Numbered from the stretch's first letter, positions 17,194-25,799 are shown. The stretch is 64,000 nt of DNA from Mariniflexile sp044335535 (GCF_044335535.1 NZ_JBIQVZ010000003.1:248001-312000); one strand, 5' to 3'. Made by a program: numbers and translations. The notes: generated by a model not told the origin, from the letters alone.

Positions 17194-18297
17194 ATGCAAA
17201 ATATAATGTCATTAAAAACTATCTGTTTGTTGCTTGTCTTTATGACAAGCCTTTCTTTTGCTCAAGAAAAGATGCATCTAGAAGAAATTGCCCCTGAAGT
17301 AGAAGGCAAACAAGGTTTAAAGGAAGAAATAAAAGAATACATTAATCATCACTTATTAGATTCCCACGATTTTGGTTTATATTCTTATGAAAACGATGAA
17401 GGAGAAAATGTTCACATTGGTTTTCCTCTTCCAGTAATTTTATGGGATAATGGGTTGCAAGTGTTTTCATCATCTAAATTACATCACGGTGAATCTGTAG
17501 CTGAGGTTAATGGAAATTACTACAAATTATATCACGGCAAAATTTATAAAACAGATGCTGAAGGTACTATAAACCATGACGAACATCATCACGCAACAAA
17601 CTTCAAGCCTTTAGATTTTTCAATTACTAAAAACGTATTTACCATTTTCTTAGTAGGGTTATTGTTGTTCTTCATGTTTGGTAGTATGGCTAAATCGTAT
17701 AAAAAAGCAGCCTTACCAAAAGGCATGGGGCGTTTGTTAGAGCCAATCGTACTCTATATTCGCGACGATATCGCAATTCCAAACATTGGAAAAAAACACT
17801 ATAAGCGTTATATGAGTTTCTTATTAACTGTGTTTTTCTTTATCTGGATTATCAATTTATTAGGGTTAACACCTCTTGGGGTTAACGTAACAAACAATAT
17901 TGCAGTAACATTAGCATTGGCGTTATTAACTTATTTAATAACAACGTTTACAGCAAACAAAAATTATTGGGGACATATTTTCTGGATGCCTGGGGTGCCA
18001 TGGCCAATGAAAATTATTTTAGCACCAATAGAATTACTAGGTACATTTATTAAGCCTTTCTCTTTATTAATTCGTTTGTATGCAAATATTACTGCAGGAC
18101 ACATTGTATTAATGAGTATTATTGGTTTAATGTTTATCTTTAAAAACTGGTTAGGAAGTTCATTATCATTTGGTTTAGCATTTGTACTATCCTTATTAGA
18201 ACTTTTAGTGGCAGCTTTGCAGGCATATATCTTTACAATGTTATCGGCATTGTATTTTGGGTCTGCTGTAGAAGAGCATCACCACGATGACCATTAA
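17194..18297 (+). CDS. atpB: F1Fo ATP synthase subunit a
   Basis: Subunit a forms the proton half-channels of Fo. The protein has 367 residues and is longer than the E. coli subunit because of a Bacteroidota-type N-terminal extension: a signal peptide (MTSLSFAQ cleavage region) and a charged periplasmic segment to about 140. The Fo core follows, with the essential arginine in LIRLYANITAGHIVL and the conserved LLELLVAALQAYIFTML. A His-rich tail (EEHHHDDH) closes it. An alternative ATG lies at 17206 and would still give the signal peptide. Confidence 0.97.
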   Translation: MQNIMSLKTICLLLVFMTSLSFAQEKMHLEEIAPEVEGKQGLKEEIKEYINHHLLDSHDFGLYSYENDEGENVHIGFPLPVILWDNGLQVFSSSKLHHGESVAEVNGNYYKLYHGKIYKTDAEGTINHDEHHHATNFKPLDFSITKNVFTIFLVGLLLFFMFGSMAKSYKKAALPKGMGRLLEPIVLYIRDDIAIPNIGKKHYKRYMSFLLTVFFFIWIINLLGLTPLGVNVTNNIAVTLALALLTYLITTFTANKNYWGHIFWMPGVPWPMKIILAPIELLGTFIKPFSLLIRLYANITAGHIVLMSIIGLMFIFKNWLGSSLSFGLAFVLSLLELLVAALQAYIFTMLSALYFGSAVEEHHHDDH

Positions 18298-18365
18298 ATT
18301 GTAGTTTTTTCATTTCCATGCAGATGGGAATCTAAATTGAGTGTTTAATTTTTAATATATATATT

Positions 18366-18557
18366 ATGACTATTCCAAACATTGTAGGAGCTGGTTTAAT
18401 TGTTATCGGTGCTGGTATTGGTATTGGTAGAATTGGTGGACAAGCTATGGAAGCTATTGCTCGCCAACCAGAAGCCTCAGGAAAAATCCAAACAGCTATG
18501 CTTATTGCAGCTGCACTTATTGAAGGTATTGGATTTGCTGCTTTATTTGCAGCTTAA
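18366..18557 (+). CDS. atpE: F1Fo ATP synthase subunit c
   Basis: The c-ring subunit is a 63-residue hairpin of two membrane helices. The glycine-rich helix (GAGIGIGRIGG), the polar loop RQPE (33-36) and the proton-carrying carboxylate Glu53 in ALIEGIGFAAL are all present. There is no second carboxylate or glutamine pattern of sodium-type rings in helix 1, so proton coupling is likely. A strong hairpin follows the gene, which may raise the atpE mRNA level relative to the rest of the operon. Confidence 0.97.
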   Translation: MTIPNIVGAGLIVIGAGIGIGRIGGQAMEAIARQPEASGKIQTAMLIAAALIEGIGFAALFAA

Positions 18558-18563
18558 AAAAAC

Positions 18564-18598
18564 AAAAACAGCTATAACGGTTGGTTATAGCTGTTTTT
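18564..18598 (+). terminator. 15-bp perfect hairpin with U-tract between atpE and atpF
   Basis: AAAAACAGCTATAAC and its exact complement enclose a 5-base loop (GGTTG), ending in six T. It looks like an intrinsic terminator inside the operon. Partial termination or 3' stabilisation of the atpE message would help explain c-ring stoichiometry; this is inference. Confidence 0.8.
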
Positions 18599-18634
18599 TA
18601 AATTAAAAATTAACTCGTATAACAAGATATATAA

Positions 18635-19135
18635 ATGGAAAAACTAATTGAACAATTTTCATTCGGATTATTCTTCTGGCAATTATTATTATTTGTTGGA
18701 TTGGTACTTTTATTAAAAAAGTTTGCTTGGAAACCAATTCTTGATGCTGTAGAGAAAAGAGAAGAGGGTATTAAAGGAGCATTAGAATCTGCTGAAAAAG
18801 CAAGATTAGAAATGCAAAACCTTCAAGCAGATAACCAAAAGTTATTAAAAGAAGCAAGAGCAGAGCGCGAAGACATGTTAAAAGAGGCAAGAGACATTAA
18901 AAACAAAATGATCGAAGATGCCAAAGGTGAAGCGCAAGATCAAGCTAACAAAATGATTGCCCAAGCAACGGCAGCTATCGAAAGTGAAAAGAAAGCTGCT
19001 ATGGCTGAACTTAAAAGTCAAGTTGCTGGTTTATCTTTAGAAATAGCTGAAAAAATAGTACGTCGCGAATTATCTGGCAAAGGCAAACAAGAAGAATTGG
19101 TTGAGTCTATGTTAAGTGAAGCTAAATTAAACTAA
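18635..19135 (+). CDS. atpF: F1Fo ATP synthase subunit b
   Basis: Subunit b is the peripheral stalk. It has one N-terminal membrane helix (about 8-26, FGLFFWQLLLFVGLVLLLKK) followed by the signature FAWKPILDAVEKREEGI and a long alanine/lysine/glutamate-rich coiled coil to about 150. The length of 166 is usual. It starts 78 bp after atpE, beyond the hairpin, and ends 4 bp before atpH. Confidence 0.97.
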   Translation: MEKLIEQFSFGLFFWQLLLFVGLVLLLKKFAWKPILDAVEKREEGIKGALESAEKARLEMQNLQADNQKLLKEARAEREDMLKEARDIKNKMIEDAKGEAQDQANKMIAQATAAIESEKKAAMAELKSQVAGLSLEIAEKIVRRELSGKGKQEELVESMLSEAKLN

Positions 19136-19139
19136 AAAC

Positions 19140-19676
19140 ATGGCAGGAGCAAGAGCAGCAATACGTTACGCAAAAGCAGTATTAAGTTTAGCATCAGACA
19201 GAAAAACAATCGATGCTGTAAATGAGGATATGAAGCTAATTGCCAATACTATTGCACAAAGTAAAGACTTAAGCGATGCGCTTCAAAGCCCTGTACTAAG
19301 TGCTTCAGTAAAAAAATCGGTTTTATTGGAAGTTTTTAAACAATCAGATAAAACAACTTTAAGCTTAATTGATACTTTAGTAGCAAACAATAGAATTGAT
19401 ATTTTAGAAGATGTTGCTGTAAAATACAGCCAGTTATTCGATCAATCTAAAGGTATTGAGGTTGCTACGGTAACAACCGCAATTGCTTTAACCGATGCTT
19501 TAAAACAAAAAGTATTGGCAAAAGCAAAAGAACTTACAGGAAAGGATATTGAAGTGCAAAGTATTGTAGATGAAAGCATTTTAGGAGGTTTCATTTTACG
19601 AATTGGCGATTTACAATATAATGCAAGTATAGCAAATCAATTAAGTAAATTAAAAAGAGAATTCACATTAAACTAA
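19140..19676 (+). CDS. atpH: F1Fo ATP synthase subunit delta
   Basis: The 178-residue subunit joins the stalk to F1. The N-terminal six-helix domain starts GARAAIRYAKAVLSLA, and the C-terminal domain carries the diagnostic VDESILGGFILRIGD (about 143-157). It follows atpF by 4 bp. The 42-bp gap before atpA contains an imperfect inverted repeat AATTCAGA...TCTGAATT (19680-19704), similar in composition to the sequences that flank the four-helix-bundle gene at 21330. Confidence 0.97.
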   Translation: MAGARAAIRYAKAVLSLASDRKTIDAVNEDMKLIANTIAQSKDLSDALQSPVLSASVKKSVLLEVFKQSDKTTLSLIDTLVANNRIDILEDVAVKYSQLFDQSKGIEVATVTTAIALTDALKQKVLAKAKELTGKDIEVQSIVDESILGGFILRIGDLQYNASIANQLSKLKREFTLN

Positions 19677-19718
19677 AATAATTCAGAGTTCTGGATTCTG
19701 AATTCAAAATTAATAAAG

Positions 19719-21299
19719 ATGGCAGAAGTAAAACCAGCTGAAATATCAGCAATCTTAAAGCAACAACTAGCAGGTTTCGAAGCAAGCGCTTCTTTAGACG
19801 AAGTTGGAACTGTATTAACTGTAGGTGATGGTATTGTACGTGCTTACGGGTTAGCTAACGCACAATATGGTGAGTTAGTGGAATTTGATGGCGGTTTAGA
19901 AGGTATCGTACTTAATCTTGAAGAAGATAACGTAGGTATCGTATTATTAGGGGTTTCTAAAGGAGTTAAAGAAGGTTCTACAGTAAAACGCACAGGTCGT
20001 ATCGCTTCTATAAATGTTGGGGAAGGTATTGTTGGACGTGTGGTAGACACATTAGGAAATCCAATTGATGGCAAAGGTCCTATTTCTGGTAAAACTTATG
20101 AAATGCCTTTAGAGCGCAAAGCACCTGGGGTTATTTTCCGTGAGCCAGTTACCGAGCCATTACAAACTGGTATTAAATCTATCGATGCAATGATTCCTGT
20201 AGGTCGTGGTCAACGTGAGTTGGTTATTGGTGACCGCCAAACTGGTAAAACAGCGGTTTGTATTGATACTATCATAAATCAAAAAGAATTTTATGATGCA
20301 GGAAATCCTGTATACTGTATATATGTTGCCGTTGGTCAAAAAGCATCAACCGTAGCTTTAATTGCAAAAACGTTAGAAGAAAAAGGCGCTTTAGCTTATA
20401 CCACAATAGTAGCTGCAAACGCATCAGATCCTGCAGCAATGCAAGTGTATGCACCGTTTACAGGAGCTTCTATTGGAGAGTATTTTAGAGATACGGGTCG
20501 TCCAGCATTAATCGTGTTTGATGATTTATCTAAACAAGCCGTAGCGTATCGTGAGGTGTCTTTATTATTACGTCGTCCACCAGGACGTGAGGCGTATCCT
20601 GGAGACGTTTTCTATTTACACTCACGTTTATTAGAGCGTTCTGCAAAAGTAATTAACAATGATGAGATTGCTAAAAACATGAACGACCTTCCTGAATCGT
20701 TAAAACCGATTGTAAAAGGTGGTGGTTCATTAACAGCGTTGCCAATTATTGAAACACAAGCAGGAGACGTATCAGCATATATCCCAACAAACGTAATTTC
20801 TATTACAGACGGACAGATATTCTTAGATGGTGATTTATTTAACTCGGGTGTACGTCCTGCTATTAACGTAGGTATTTCGGTATCCCGTGTGGGAGGTAAT
20901 GCTCAGATTAAATCAATGAAAAAAGTAGCAGGTACTTTAAAATTAGACCAAGCACAATACCGTGAACTAGAAGCGTTTGCTAAATTCGGATCTGATTTAG
21001 ATGCGGTTACTTTAAACGTGATTGAAAAAGGAAAACGTAACGTTGAAATCTTAAAGCAAGCACAAAACGATCCGTTTACAGTTGAAGATCAAGTAGCTAT
21101 TATTTATGCAGGATCTAAAAACTTATTAAGAGACGTCCCTGTTGAAAAAGTAAAAGAATTTGAAAGAGATTATCTAGAATTCTTAAAAGCAAAACATGCG
21201 AATGTTTTAGCAGACTTAAAAGCAGGGAAATTAACAGATGAAGTTACAGATACATTAACCGCTGTAGCTAAAGATTTATCTGGAAAATATAGAAATTAA
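19719..21299 (+). CDS. atpA: F1Fo ATP synthase subunit alpha
   Basis: This is the non-catalytic nucleotide-binding subunit of F1. The Walker A motif is GDRQTGKTAV, and ALIVFDDLSKQAVAYREVSL and LLRRPPGREAYPGDVF are the family signature. The length of 526 residues is standard for Bacteroidota. In this genome atpA is separated from atpG by an inserted 114-codon gene. The beta and epsilon genes (atpD, atpC) are not in the window, in line with their separate location in many Bacteroidota. Confidence 0.98.
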   Translation: MAEVKPAEISAILKQQLAGFEASASLDEVGTVLTVGDGIVRAYGLANAQYGELVEFDGGLEGIVLNLEEDNVGIVLLGVSKGVKEGSTVKRTGRIASINVGEGIVGRVVDTLGNPIDGKGPISGKTYEMPLERKAPGVIFREPVTEPLQTGIKSIDAMIPVGRGQRELVIGDRQTGKTAVCIDTIINQKEFYDAGNPVYCIYVAVGQKASTVALIAKTLEEKGALAYTTIVAANASDPAAMQVYAPFTGASIGEYFRDTGRPALIVFDDLSKQAVAYREVSLLLRRPPGREAYPGDVFYLHSRLLERSAKVINNDEIAKNMNDLPESLKPIVKGGGSLTALPIIETQAGDVSAYIPTNVISITDGQIFLDGDLFNSGVRPAINVGISVSRVGGNAQIKSMKKVAGTLKLDQAQYRELEAFAKFGSDLDAVTLNVIEKGKRNVEILKQAQNDPFTVEDQVAIIYAGSKNLLRDVPVEKVKEFERDYLEFLKAKHANVLADLKAGKLTDEVTDTLTAVAKDLSGKYRN

Positions 21300-21329
21300 T
21301 TTTGAATTAAGAATTCAGGATTAAGAATT

Positions 21330-21674
21330 ATGAGTTATCATAAAAGTGGTAATGTCATAGTAGATAAAAGTTTTTATTTTGCTTGTGATATTGGCATTTA
21401 TGCTGAAAAGCTCAAAGAAAAACGTTTTTTTGAAATAGCAAATCAGTTGCTAAAATCTGGCACTAGTATAGGTGCTAATGTGAGAGAATCACAAAGAGGA
21501 GTTAGTATAAAAGATTTTAAAAATAAATTAGGAATTGCTCTTAAAGAAGCAGACGAAACATCCTTTTGGTTGGACGTTATAGAAGAAACTAACATTTATG
21601 AGGTTCCTTCAAAATTAAGAGAAGATTGCGAAGTTTTGATTAGACTATTAGTTTCAATTATCAAAAATTCATAA
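21330..21674 (+). CDS. Four-helix bundle protein (S23/Avd-like, rRNA-IVS family)
   Basis: This is a 114-residue helical protein of the family named after proteins encoded in 23S rRNA intervening sequences. The marks are YFACDIGIYAEKLKEKRFFE, QLLKSGTSIGANVRESQRG and EADETSFWLDVIEE. The biochemical role is not known; related Avd proteins bind nucleic acid. Here it sits inside the ATP synthase operon, between atpA and atpG. The flanks are simple repeats: two copies of ATTAAGAATT before it (21306-21315, 21320-21329) and four tandem AATTCAT units over its stop codon. This suggests the gene arrived with its flanks as a small cassette. Confidence 0.9.
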   Translation: MSYHKSGNVIVDKSFYFACDIGIYAEKLKEKRFFEIANQLLKSGTSIGANVRESQRGVSIKDFKNKLGIALKEADETSFWLDVIEETNIYEVPSKLREDCEVLIRLLVSIIKNS

Positions 21675-21693
21675 TTCATAATTCATAATTCAT
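21666..21693. repeat. Four tandem AATTCAT units at the cassette end
   Basis: A 7-bp unit is repeated exactly four times, and the TAA stop of the four-helix-bundle gene lies in the first unit. The run ends 11 bp before the atpG start. Slippage here would change the spacing to atpG. Confidence 0.85.
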
Positions 21694-21703
21694 AATTTGA
21701 ACT

Positions 21704-22564
21704 ATGGCAAATTTAAAAGAAATACGTAACAGAATAACATCGGTGTCTTCAACCATGCAGATTACCAGTGCCATGAAAATGGTATCGGCTGCTAAGTTAA
21801 AAAAAGCACAAGATGCTATTACAGCAATGCGTCCTTATGCAGATAAGTTAACCGAACTTTTACAAAGTTTAAGTGCCACTTTGGATGCAGATTCTGGAAG
21901 CAAATATGCTACGCAGCGCGAGGTTAAAAAAGTTTTAATTGTGGCTGTTACTTCTAATAGAGGTTTAGCTGGAGCATTTAATTCAAATATTATAAAAGAA
22001 GTTAACAGATTAGCCTCTAAAACCTACGCCAACAAAGAGGTTTCGTATTTAGCTATTGGAAAAAAGGCAAATGACGCTTTTAAAAAGACCAATAAAGTTA
22101 TTTCAAATAAAAGTGCTATTTATGATGATTTAACCTTTGATAATGTTGCTGAAATTGCTGAAATGTTAATGGCTGAATTTGTTGCAGGTGAATTCGATAA
22201 AATTGAAATTGTTTACAACAAGTTTAAAAATGCAGCGACTCAAATTGTAACTACTGAACAATTTTTGCCAATTGTACCGGTTAAATCCGATTCAAATGTG
22301 AATTTAGATTACATTTTTGAACCTTCAAAAGTTGAAATCGTTGAGCAATTAATACCTAAATCGTTAAAAACACAGTTGTATAAAGGCATTAGAGATTCTT
22401 TTGCTAGCGAACACGGAGCGCGTATGACGGCGATGCACAAAGCAACAGATAACGCAAAAGAGTTAAGAGATCAGCTTAAATTAACTTATAATAAAGCGCG
22501 CCAAGCATCTATTACCAATGAAATTTTAGAAATTGTTGGTGGTGCGGAAGCATTGAATAATTAG
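21704..22564 (+). CDS. atpG: F1Fo ATP synthase subunit gamma
   Basis: This is the rotating central shaft of F1, 286 residues. The N-terminal helix contains ITSAMKMVSAAKLKKAQ, the central domain has VTSNRGLAGAFN, and the C-terminal helix has GARMTAMHKATDNAKEL, all diagnostic. It begins 30 bp after the four-helix-bundle gene. The final codons and the stop belong to the first unit of a 42-bp tandem repeat. Confidence 0.97.
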   Translation: MANLKEIRNRITSVSSTMQITSAMKMVSAAKLKKAQDAITAMRPYADKLTELLQSLSATLDADSGSKYATQREVKKVLIVAVTSNRGLAGAFNSNIIKEVNRLASKTYANKEVSYLAIGKKANDAFKKTNKVISNKSAIYDDLTFDNVAEIAEMLMAEFVAGEFDKIEIVYNKFKNAATQIVTTEQFLPIVPVKSDSNVNLDYIFEPSKVEIVEQLIPKSLKTQLYKGIRDSFASEHGARMTAMHKATDNAKELRDQLKLTYNKARQASITNEILEIVGGAEALNN

Positions 22565-22650
22565 GCGTAGCCAAATGCTTAAAATAGCGAAGCATTGAAC
22601 AATTAGGCGCAGCCAAATGTTTAAAATAGCGAAGCTTTAAACAATTAAAC
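22547..22650. repeat. 42-bp tandem repeat spanning the atpG stop codon
   Basis: Units start at 22547, 22589 and 22631 (the third incomplete). Each begins GAAGCATTGAAYAATTAGGC or a variant; the first two match except at three or so positions. The first unit encodes the atpG ending EALNN-stop, so the second copies the same coding end in the same frame. Confidence 0.9.
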
Positions 22651-22681
22651 CCTATTACAGCTAAGGGTTTAAATAAAATCG

Positions 22682-22708
22682 AACCTCACTTTTAAGTGAG
22701 GTTTTTTT
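22682..22708 (+). terminator. Intrinsic terminator of the atp operon
   Basis: AACCTCACTT and AAGTGAGGTT form a 10-bp stem with a 2-base loop, followed by a T-run to 22708. It lies 118 bp beyond atpG, past the tandem repeats. Confidence 0.85.
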
Positions 22709-22740
22709 ATGGCATTACTTTTGAAACGCTATCTTTATAA

Positions 22741-22791
22741 TGAAGTGGTTTAAACTTTTTCGCTTCAATCGAAAAAGTTTAAACCACTTCA
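22741..22791. repeat. 22-bp perfect inverted repeat (long hairpin)
   Basis: TGAAGTGGTTTAAACTTTTT and the rest of the arm (22741-22762) is followed by a 7-base loop and its exact complement (22770-22791). There is no T-run, so it is not a typical terminator. One arm is nearly identical to 10402-10421. It lies 19 bp upstream of the next gene. Confidence 0.85.
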
Positions 22792-22809
22792 ATACCAATA
22801 TTTGTAAAG

Positions 22810-23274
22810 ATGGGATTATTCAGAAACCTGCTTTTTTTAGTTTTTATGTTTGTCATTATGGTGATTTTTTCACAATGTGCTACAGGGAAACAACTTGAAA
22901 CAAACTTACCATTTGAAATAGGTGATGTTTATTACCAAGAATGGGTAGCAGATGTAAAAGGTGGAGGCACTGGAGTGACTATTTTTATAACGCTTCAAGA
23001 AAACCCCAGTGATATTATGCTAGACAGTGTTTATTTTCAAGGGAAAGAAGCAAAATTAGAATTTGTAAACGACACCGTTTATATGGGTCGGTTGGAATCT
23101 AAAACGGTCCTAAAAAAGGATATTATAATGAGCATTGAACCATATGCAGAATATGGTAATAAAGTTCCCAAAATACCTAAAAAGCCACGTTTTCAACTTA
23201 AAGAAGACGAATGTATTGTGAGCTACAAAACGTCCAATGAAGTAAAGTATTTTAAAATTGAGAACATTAATTAA
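22810..23274 (+). CDS. Putative lipoprotein, unknown function
   Basis: This 154-residue protein has a strongly hydrophobic N-terminus and a lipobox ending FSQC (cysteine 23), so it is predicted to be a membrane-anchored lipoprotein. The mature part is predicted mainly beta, rich in V/Y/K, with no motif I recognise. Similar small lipoproteins occur in flavobacteria, but I can name no family. It is a single-gene unit with its own terminator and lies between the atp operon and another secreted protein. Confidence 0.7.
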   Translation: MGLFRNLLFLVFMFVIMVIFSQCATGKQLETNLPFEIGDVYYQEWVADVKGGGTGVTIFITLQENPSDIMLDSVYFQGKEAKLEFVNDTVYMGRLESKTVLKKDIIMSIEPYAEYGNKVPKIPKKPRFQLKEDECIVSYKTSNEVKYFKIENIN

Positions 23275-23280
23275 AAGTAA

Positions 23281-23307
23281 GCCTCACTATTTGTGGGGCT
23301 TTTTTGT
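23281..23307 (+). terminator. Intrinsic terminator after the lipoprotein gene
   Basis: GCCTCAC-TATTT-GTGGGGC with one T-G pair, followed by six T. It is nearly identical (27 of 29 bases including the tail) to the terminator at 24247-24275. Confidence 0.85.
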
Positions 23308-23438
23308 TTCCTATCACAGAATATATCGATAAAACGCATTTTAATAAGACTATATAATGTTTTTTAAAGTAAATTCTTAATTTTTGTATTTATTTAATAT
23401 CTTTATTATATCCATTTTTAACTTAACCTAAATTTACC

Positions 23439-24221
23439 ATGAAAAAAAATTATCTTTTATTTTTTACTTTAATATTTTTAATCTTTTCGCATTTTGCCAA
23501 AGGACAAACACTAACATTTACATCTGATGCGGGAAGCCTTTGGAATGATGGCATTGCAACGGATGGAGAAGGTGGTTCTATAGATATTTCAGGTTTGACA
23601 ATAGAAATTTATAACGTAAATGATGCATTAAATAATATTGTTGAATTGGAATGGAAATCAAATGTTGATTTAGCTATCTCTCCCGACAACTTTGCAGGAT
23701 TAACTACTTTTACTGTTCCTTATGGCTCTACGCTTGGTTGGAAAGGCCAAATTATCAAAGAAGCTTCAGGACTTGAATTTCAAATTAATGCTTTTGATTG
23801 GTTTGATTGGGGTAATTATAATGAACAATCCATGATAGTTACAGGTTTTAAAAATGGCTTAGAAGTTGCCACAACAACTTTTCTTGGAAACAATAGTGGT
23901 AATAGAGTTCCAGTAACTTTAAATTCAGATTTTGATAGTGTTGATGAAATTAGAATTTTAACCGCTTCTGGCACAACATATCCTGCAATAAATAATATAG
24001 AAATAGCAAGTGCAGTTTTAAGTACCAAAGCTAATTTATTTACTGAAGTAAAGGTAATTGCAAAGAACAGAAAATTTATATCGAATACTAAAGGTGCTGT
24101 TATAGAAGTATATGGCTTATTAGGACAAAAAATAGAGAATGAAAACTTATTATCTGGAATTTATATTGTAAAAGTCATATTGAAAAATGGTAAATCAATT
24201 GCATTAAAAAGGTATTTGTAA
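23439..24221 (+). CDS. Secreted protein with a type IX sorting-like C-terminus
   Basis: This 260-residue protein has a signal peptide (cleaved near FAKGQ, residue 23) and a beta-rich middle part containing FDWFDWGN and many S/T/N residues. The last 70 residues (about 190-260), with GAVIEVYGLLGQKIENE, LLSGIYIVKV and GKSIALKRYL, have the pattern of type A C-terminal sorting domains (GLLGQ, GIYIVKV, K-R near the end). It is therefore probably exported by the type IX system and released or attached to the surface. The function of the passenger is not recognised. Confidence 0.72.
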   Translation: MKKNYLLFFTLIFLIFSHFAKGQTLTFTSDAGSLWNDGIATDGEGGSIDISGLTIEIYNVNDALNNIVELEWKSNVDLAISPDNFAGLTTFTVPYGSTLGWKGQIIKEASGLEFQINAFDWFDWGNYNEQSMIVTGFKNGLEVATTTFLGNNSGNRVPVTLNSDFDSVDEIRILTASGTTYPAINNIEIASAVLSTKANLFTEVKVIAKNRKFISNTKGAVIEVYGLLGQKIENENLLSGIYIVKVILKNGKSIALKRYL

Positions 24222-24242
24222 TTAAACATACAAATAATAAAC

Positions 24243-24271
24243 AAAAGCTTCACTATTTGTGAGGCTTTTTT
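24243..24271 (+). terminator. Intrinsic terminator after the secreted protein gene
   Basis: AAAAGCTTCAC-TATTT-GTGAGGCTTTT forms an 11-bp stem with one wobble and a T-run. It shares most of its sequence with the terminator at 23281. Confidence 0.85.
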
Positions 24272-24337
24272 GTTTAGTGATTATTTTCATAGCTGTGTTG
24301 AATTATCTACTTTTAACGCAACTTATTGTATATTATA

Positions 24338-25798
24338 TTGAGCGGGTTAAAAATATTATTCAAGCAAACAGTCATTTATGGATTAGCTACGGTGCTTCCT
24401 AGAATGCTTAGCTTTATATTAGTGCCACTCTATACCACAAAAGGGGTTTTATCTTCGGTGGCCGAATATGGAGAAATTAATATTATTTTCTCCTATTTTG
24501 TACTATTTAATGTGGTTTTGGCTTATGGGATGGAAACCGCTTTTTTTAGGTTTTTCAACAAAGACGAAGATAAAGATGCTGTAATAGGCACTTCTGCAAT
24601 TTCTCTTATAATATCTTCCTTTCTGTTTTTTGTAATAGCCTTAATTTTTCAAAATCAAATAGCAAATTATATTGATATTAACGTTATATACATCAATCTT
24701 GTTATTTGGATTTTACTGTTTGATGCTTTGGTTATTATTCCTTTTGCTTGGTTAAGAGCTACACAACGCCCCATGCGATATGCAATTATTAAAATATTCA
24801 ATGTTGTTGTTAATATAGGATTGAATTTGTTTTTCCTGCTAGCACTAAAAAAGTTGGCTATAAACAATTCTTTTTTTGATAGTATTTACAAACCAAATTT
24901 TGAAATCAGTTATATATTGATTGCAAACCTAATAGCAAGTGGTATTACGGTGCTTTTAATGGCATCGTTTTATACCAAAATAAAATATGTGTTTAATACT
25001 GGTTTATGGAAAACGATGATGCGTTACGCATTTCCAGTATTAATTGCAGGGGTTGCATTTTCTATTAATGAAACCTTTGACCGTATTTTATTAGATAAAT
25101 TATTGCCAGAAAATATTGCGGAAACCGAGATTGGAATGTATTCTGCATGCTACAAATTAGCACTATTTATGACGCTTTTTGCTACAGCTTATAGATTAGG
25201 CATTGAACCCTACTTTTTCAGTCATTCTAAAAGCGAAAATCCTCAAAATAACTATGCGAAAATCTTAAACTTTTTTGTGGCTTTTGGGTCTATCATTTTA
25301 CTATCGGTGGTTGTTTTTGCAGATATTATAAAACCAATAGTTATAAGAAGTGAAGCCTATTACGAAGCAATGTGGGTTGTTCCAATTATTTTGTTGGCCA
25401 ATTTCTGTTTGGGAATTTATCACAATTTATCAGTTTGGTACAAAATTACGGACCGTACAAAGTTTGGAGCCTATATTTCGGTCTTTGGTGCATTGGTGAC
25501 CTTGACTTTAAATTTTTGGTTAATTCCTGTGATGAGCTATAAAGGTTCTGCTATTGCGACACTTTCTGCCTATGGTTTGATGATGTTTTTATCCTATTAT
25601 TTTGGAAGAAAATATTATCCAATTCCTTATGATTTGAAAAAAATAGGATTGTATTTATCCATTTCTATCCTATTTTCATTCCTATCTTTTTATGTCTTTA
25701 GAGAAAATTATCTTGTTGGAATTCCATTGTTAATTGTATTTTTGACTTTTGTCTATTCTTCAGAAAAAAATCAAATAAAAAAGCTTTTAAAAAAATAA
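24338..25798 (+). CDS. Polysaccharide flippase, MOP superfamily (Wzx-like)
   Basis: This is an inner-membrane protein with about 14 transmembrane segments that would flip lipid-linked saccharides to the periplasm. The opening SGLKILFKQTVIYGLATVLP and MLSFILVPLYTT is characteristic of the oligosaccharide flippase group in flavobacteria. I use TTG 24338 (486 residues), because homologues start near this point; an in-frame TTG at 24326 would add four residues. There is no ATG early in the frame. dut begins 1 bp after its stop, so they are co-transcribed. Confidence 0.9.
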   Translation: MSGLKILFKQTVIYGLATVLPRMLSFILVPLYTTKGVLSSVAEYGEINIIFSYFVLFNVVLAYGMETAFFRFFNKDEDKDAVIGTSAISLIISSFLFFVIALIFQNQIANYIDINVIYINLVIWILLFDALVIIPFAWLRATQRPMRYAIIKIFNVVVNIGLNLFFLLALKKLAINNSFFDSIYKPNFEISYILIANLIASGITVLLMASFYTKIKYVFNTGLWKTMMRYAFPVLIAGVAFSINETFDRILLDKLLPENIAETEIGMYSACYKLALFMTLFATAYRLGIEPYFFSHSKSENPQNNYAKILNFFVAFGSIILLSVVVFADIIKPIVIRSEAYYEAMWVVPIILLANFCLGIYHNLSVWYKITDRTKFGAYISVFGALVTLTLNFWLIPVMSYKGSAIATLSAYGLMMFLSYYFGRKYYPIPYDLKKIGLYLSISILFSFLSFYVFRENYLVGIPLLIVFLTFVYSSEKNQIKKLLKK

Positions 25799-25799
25799 C

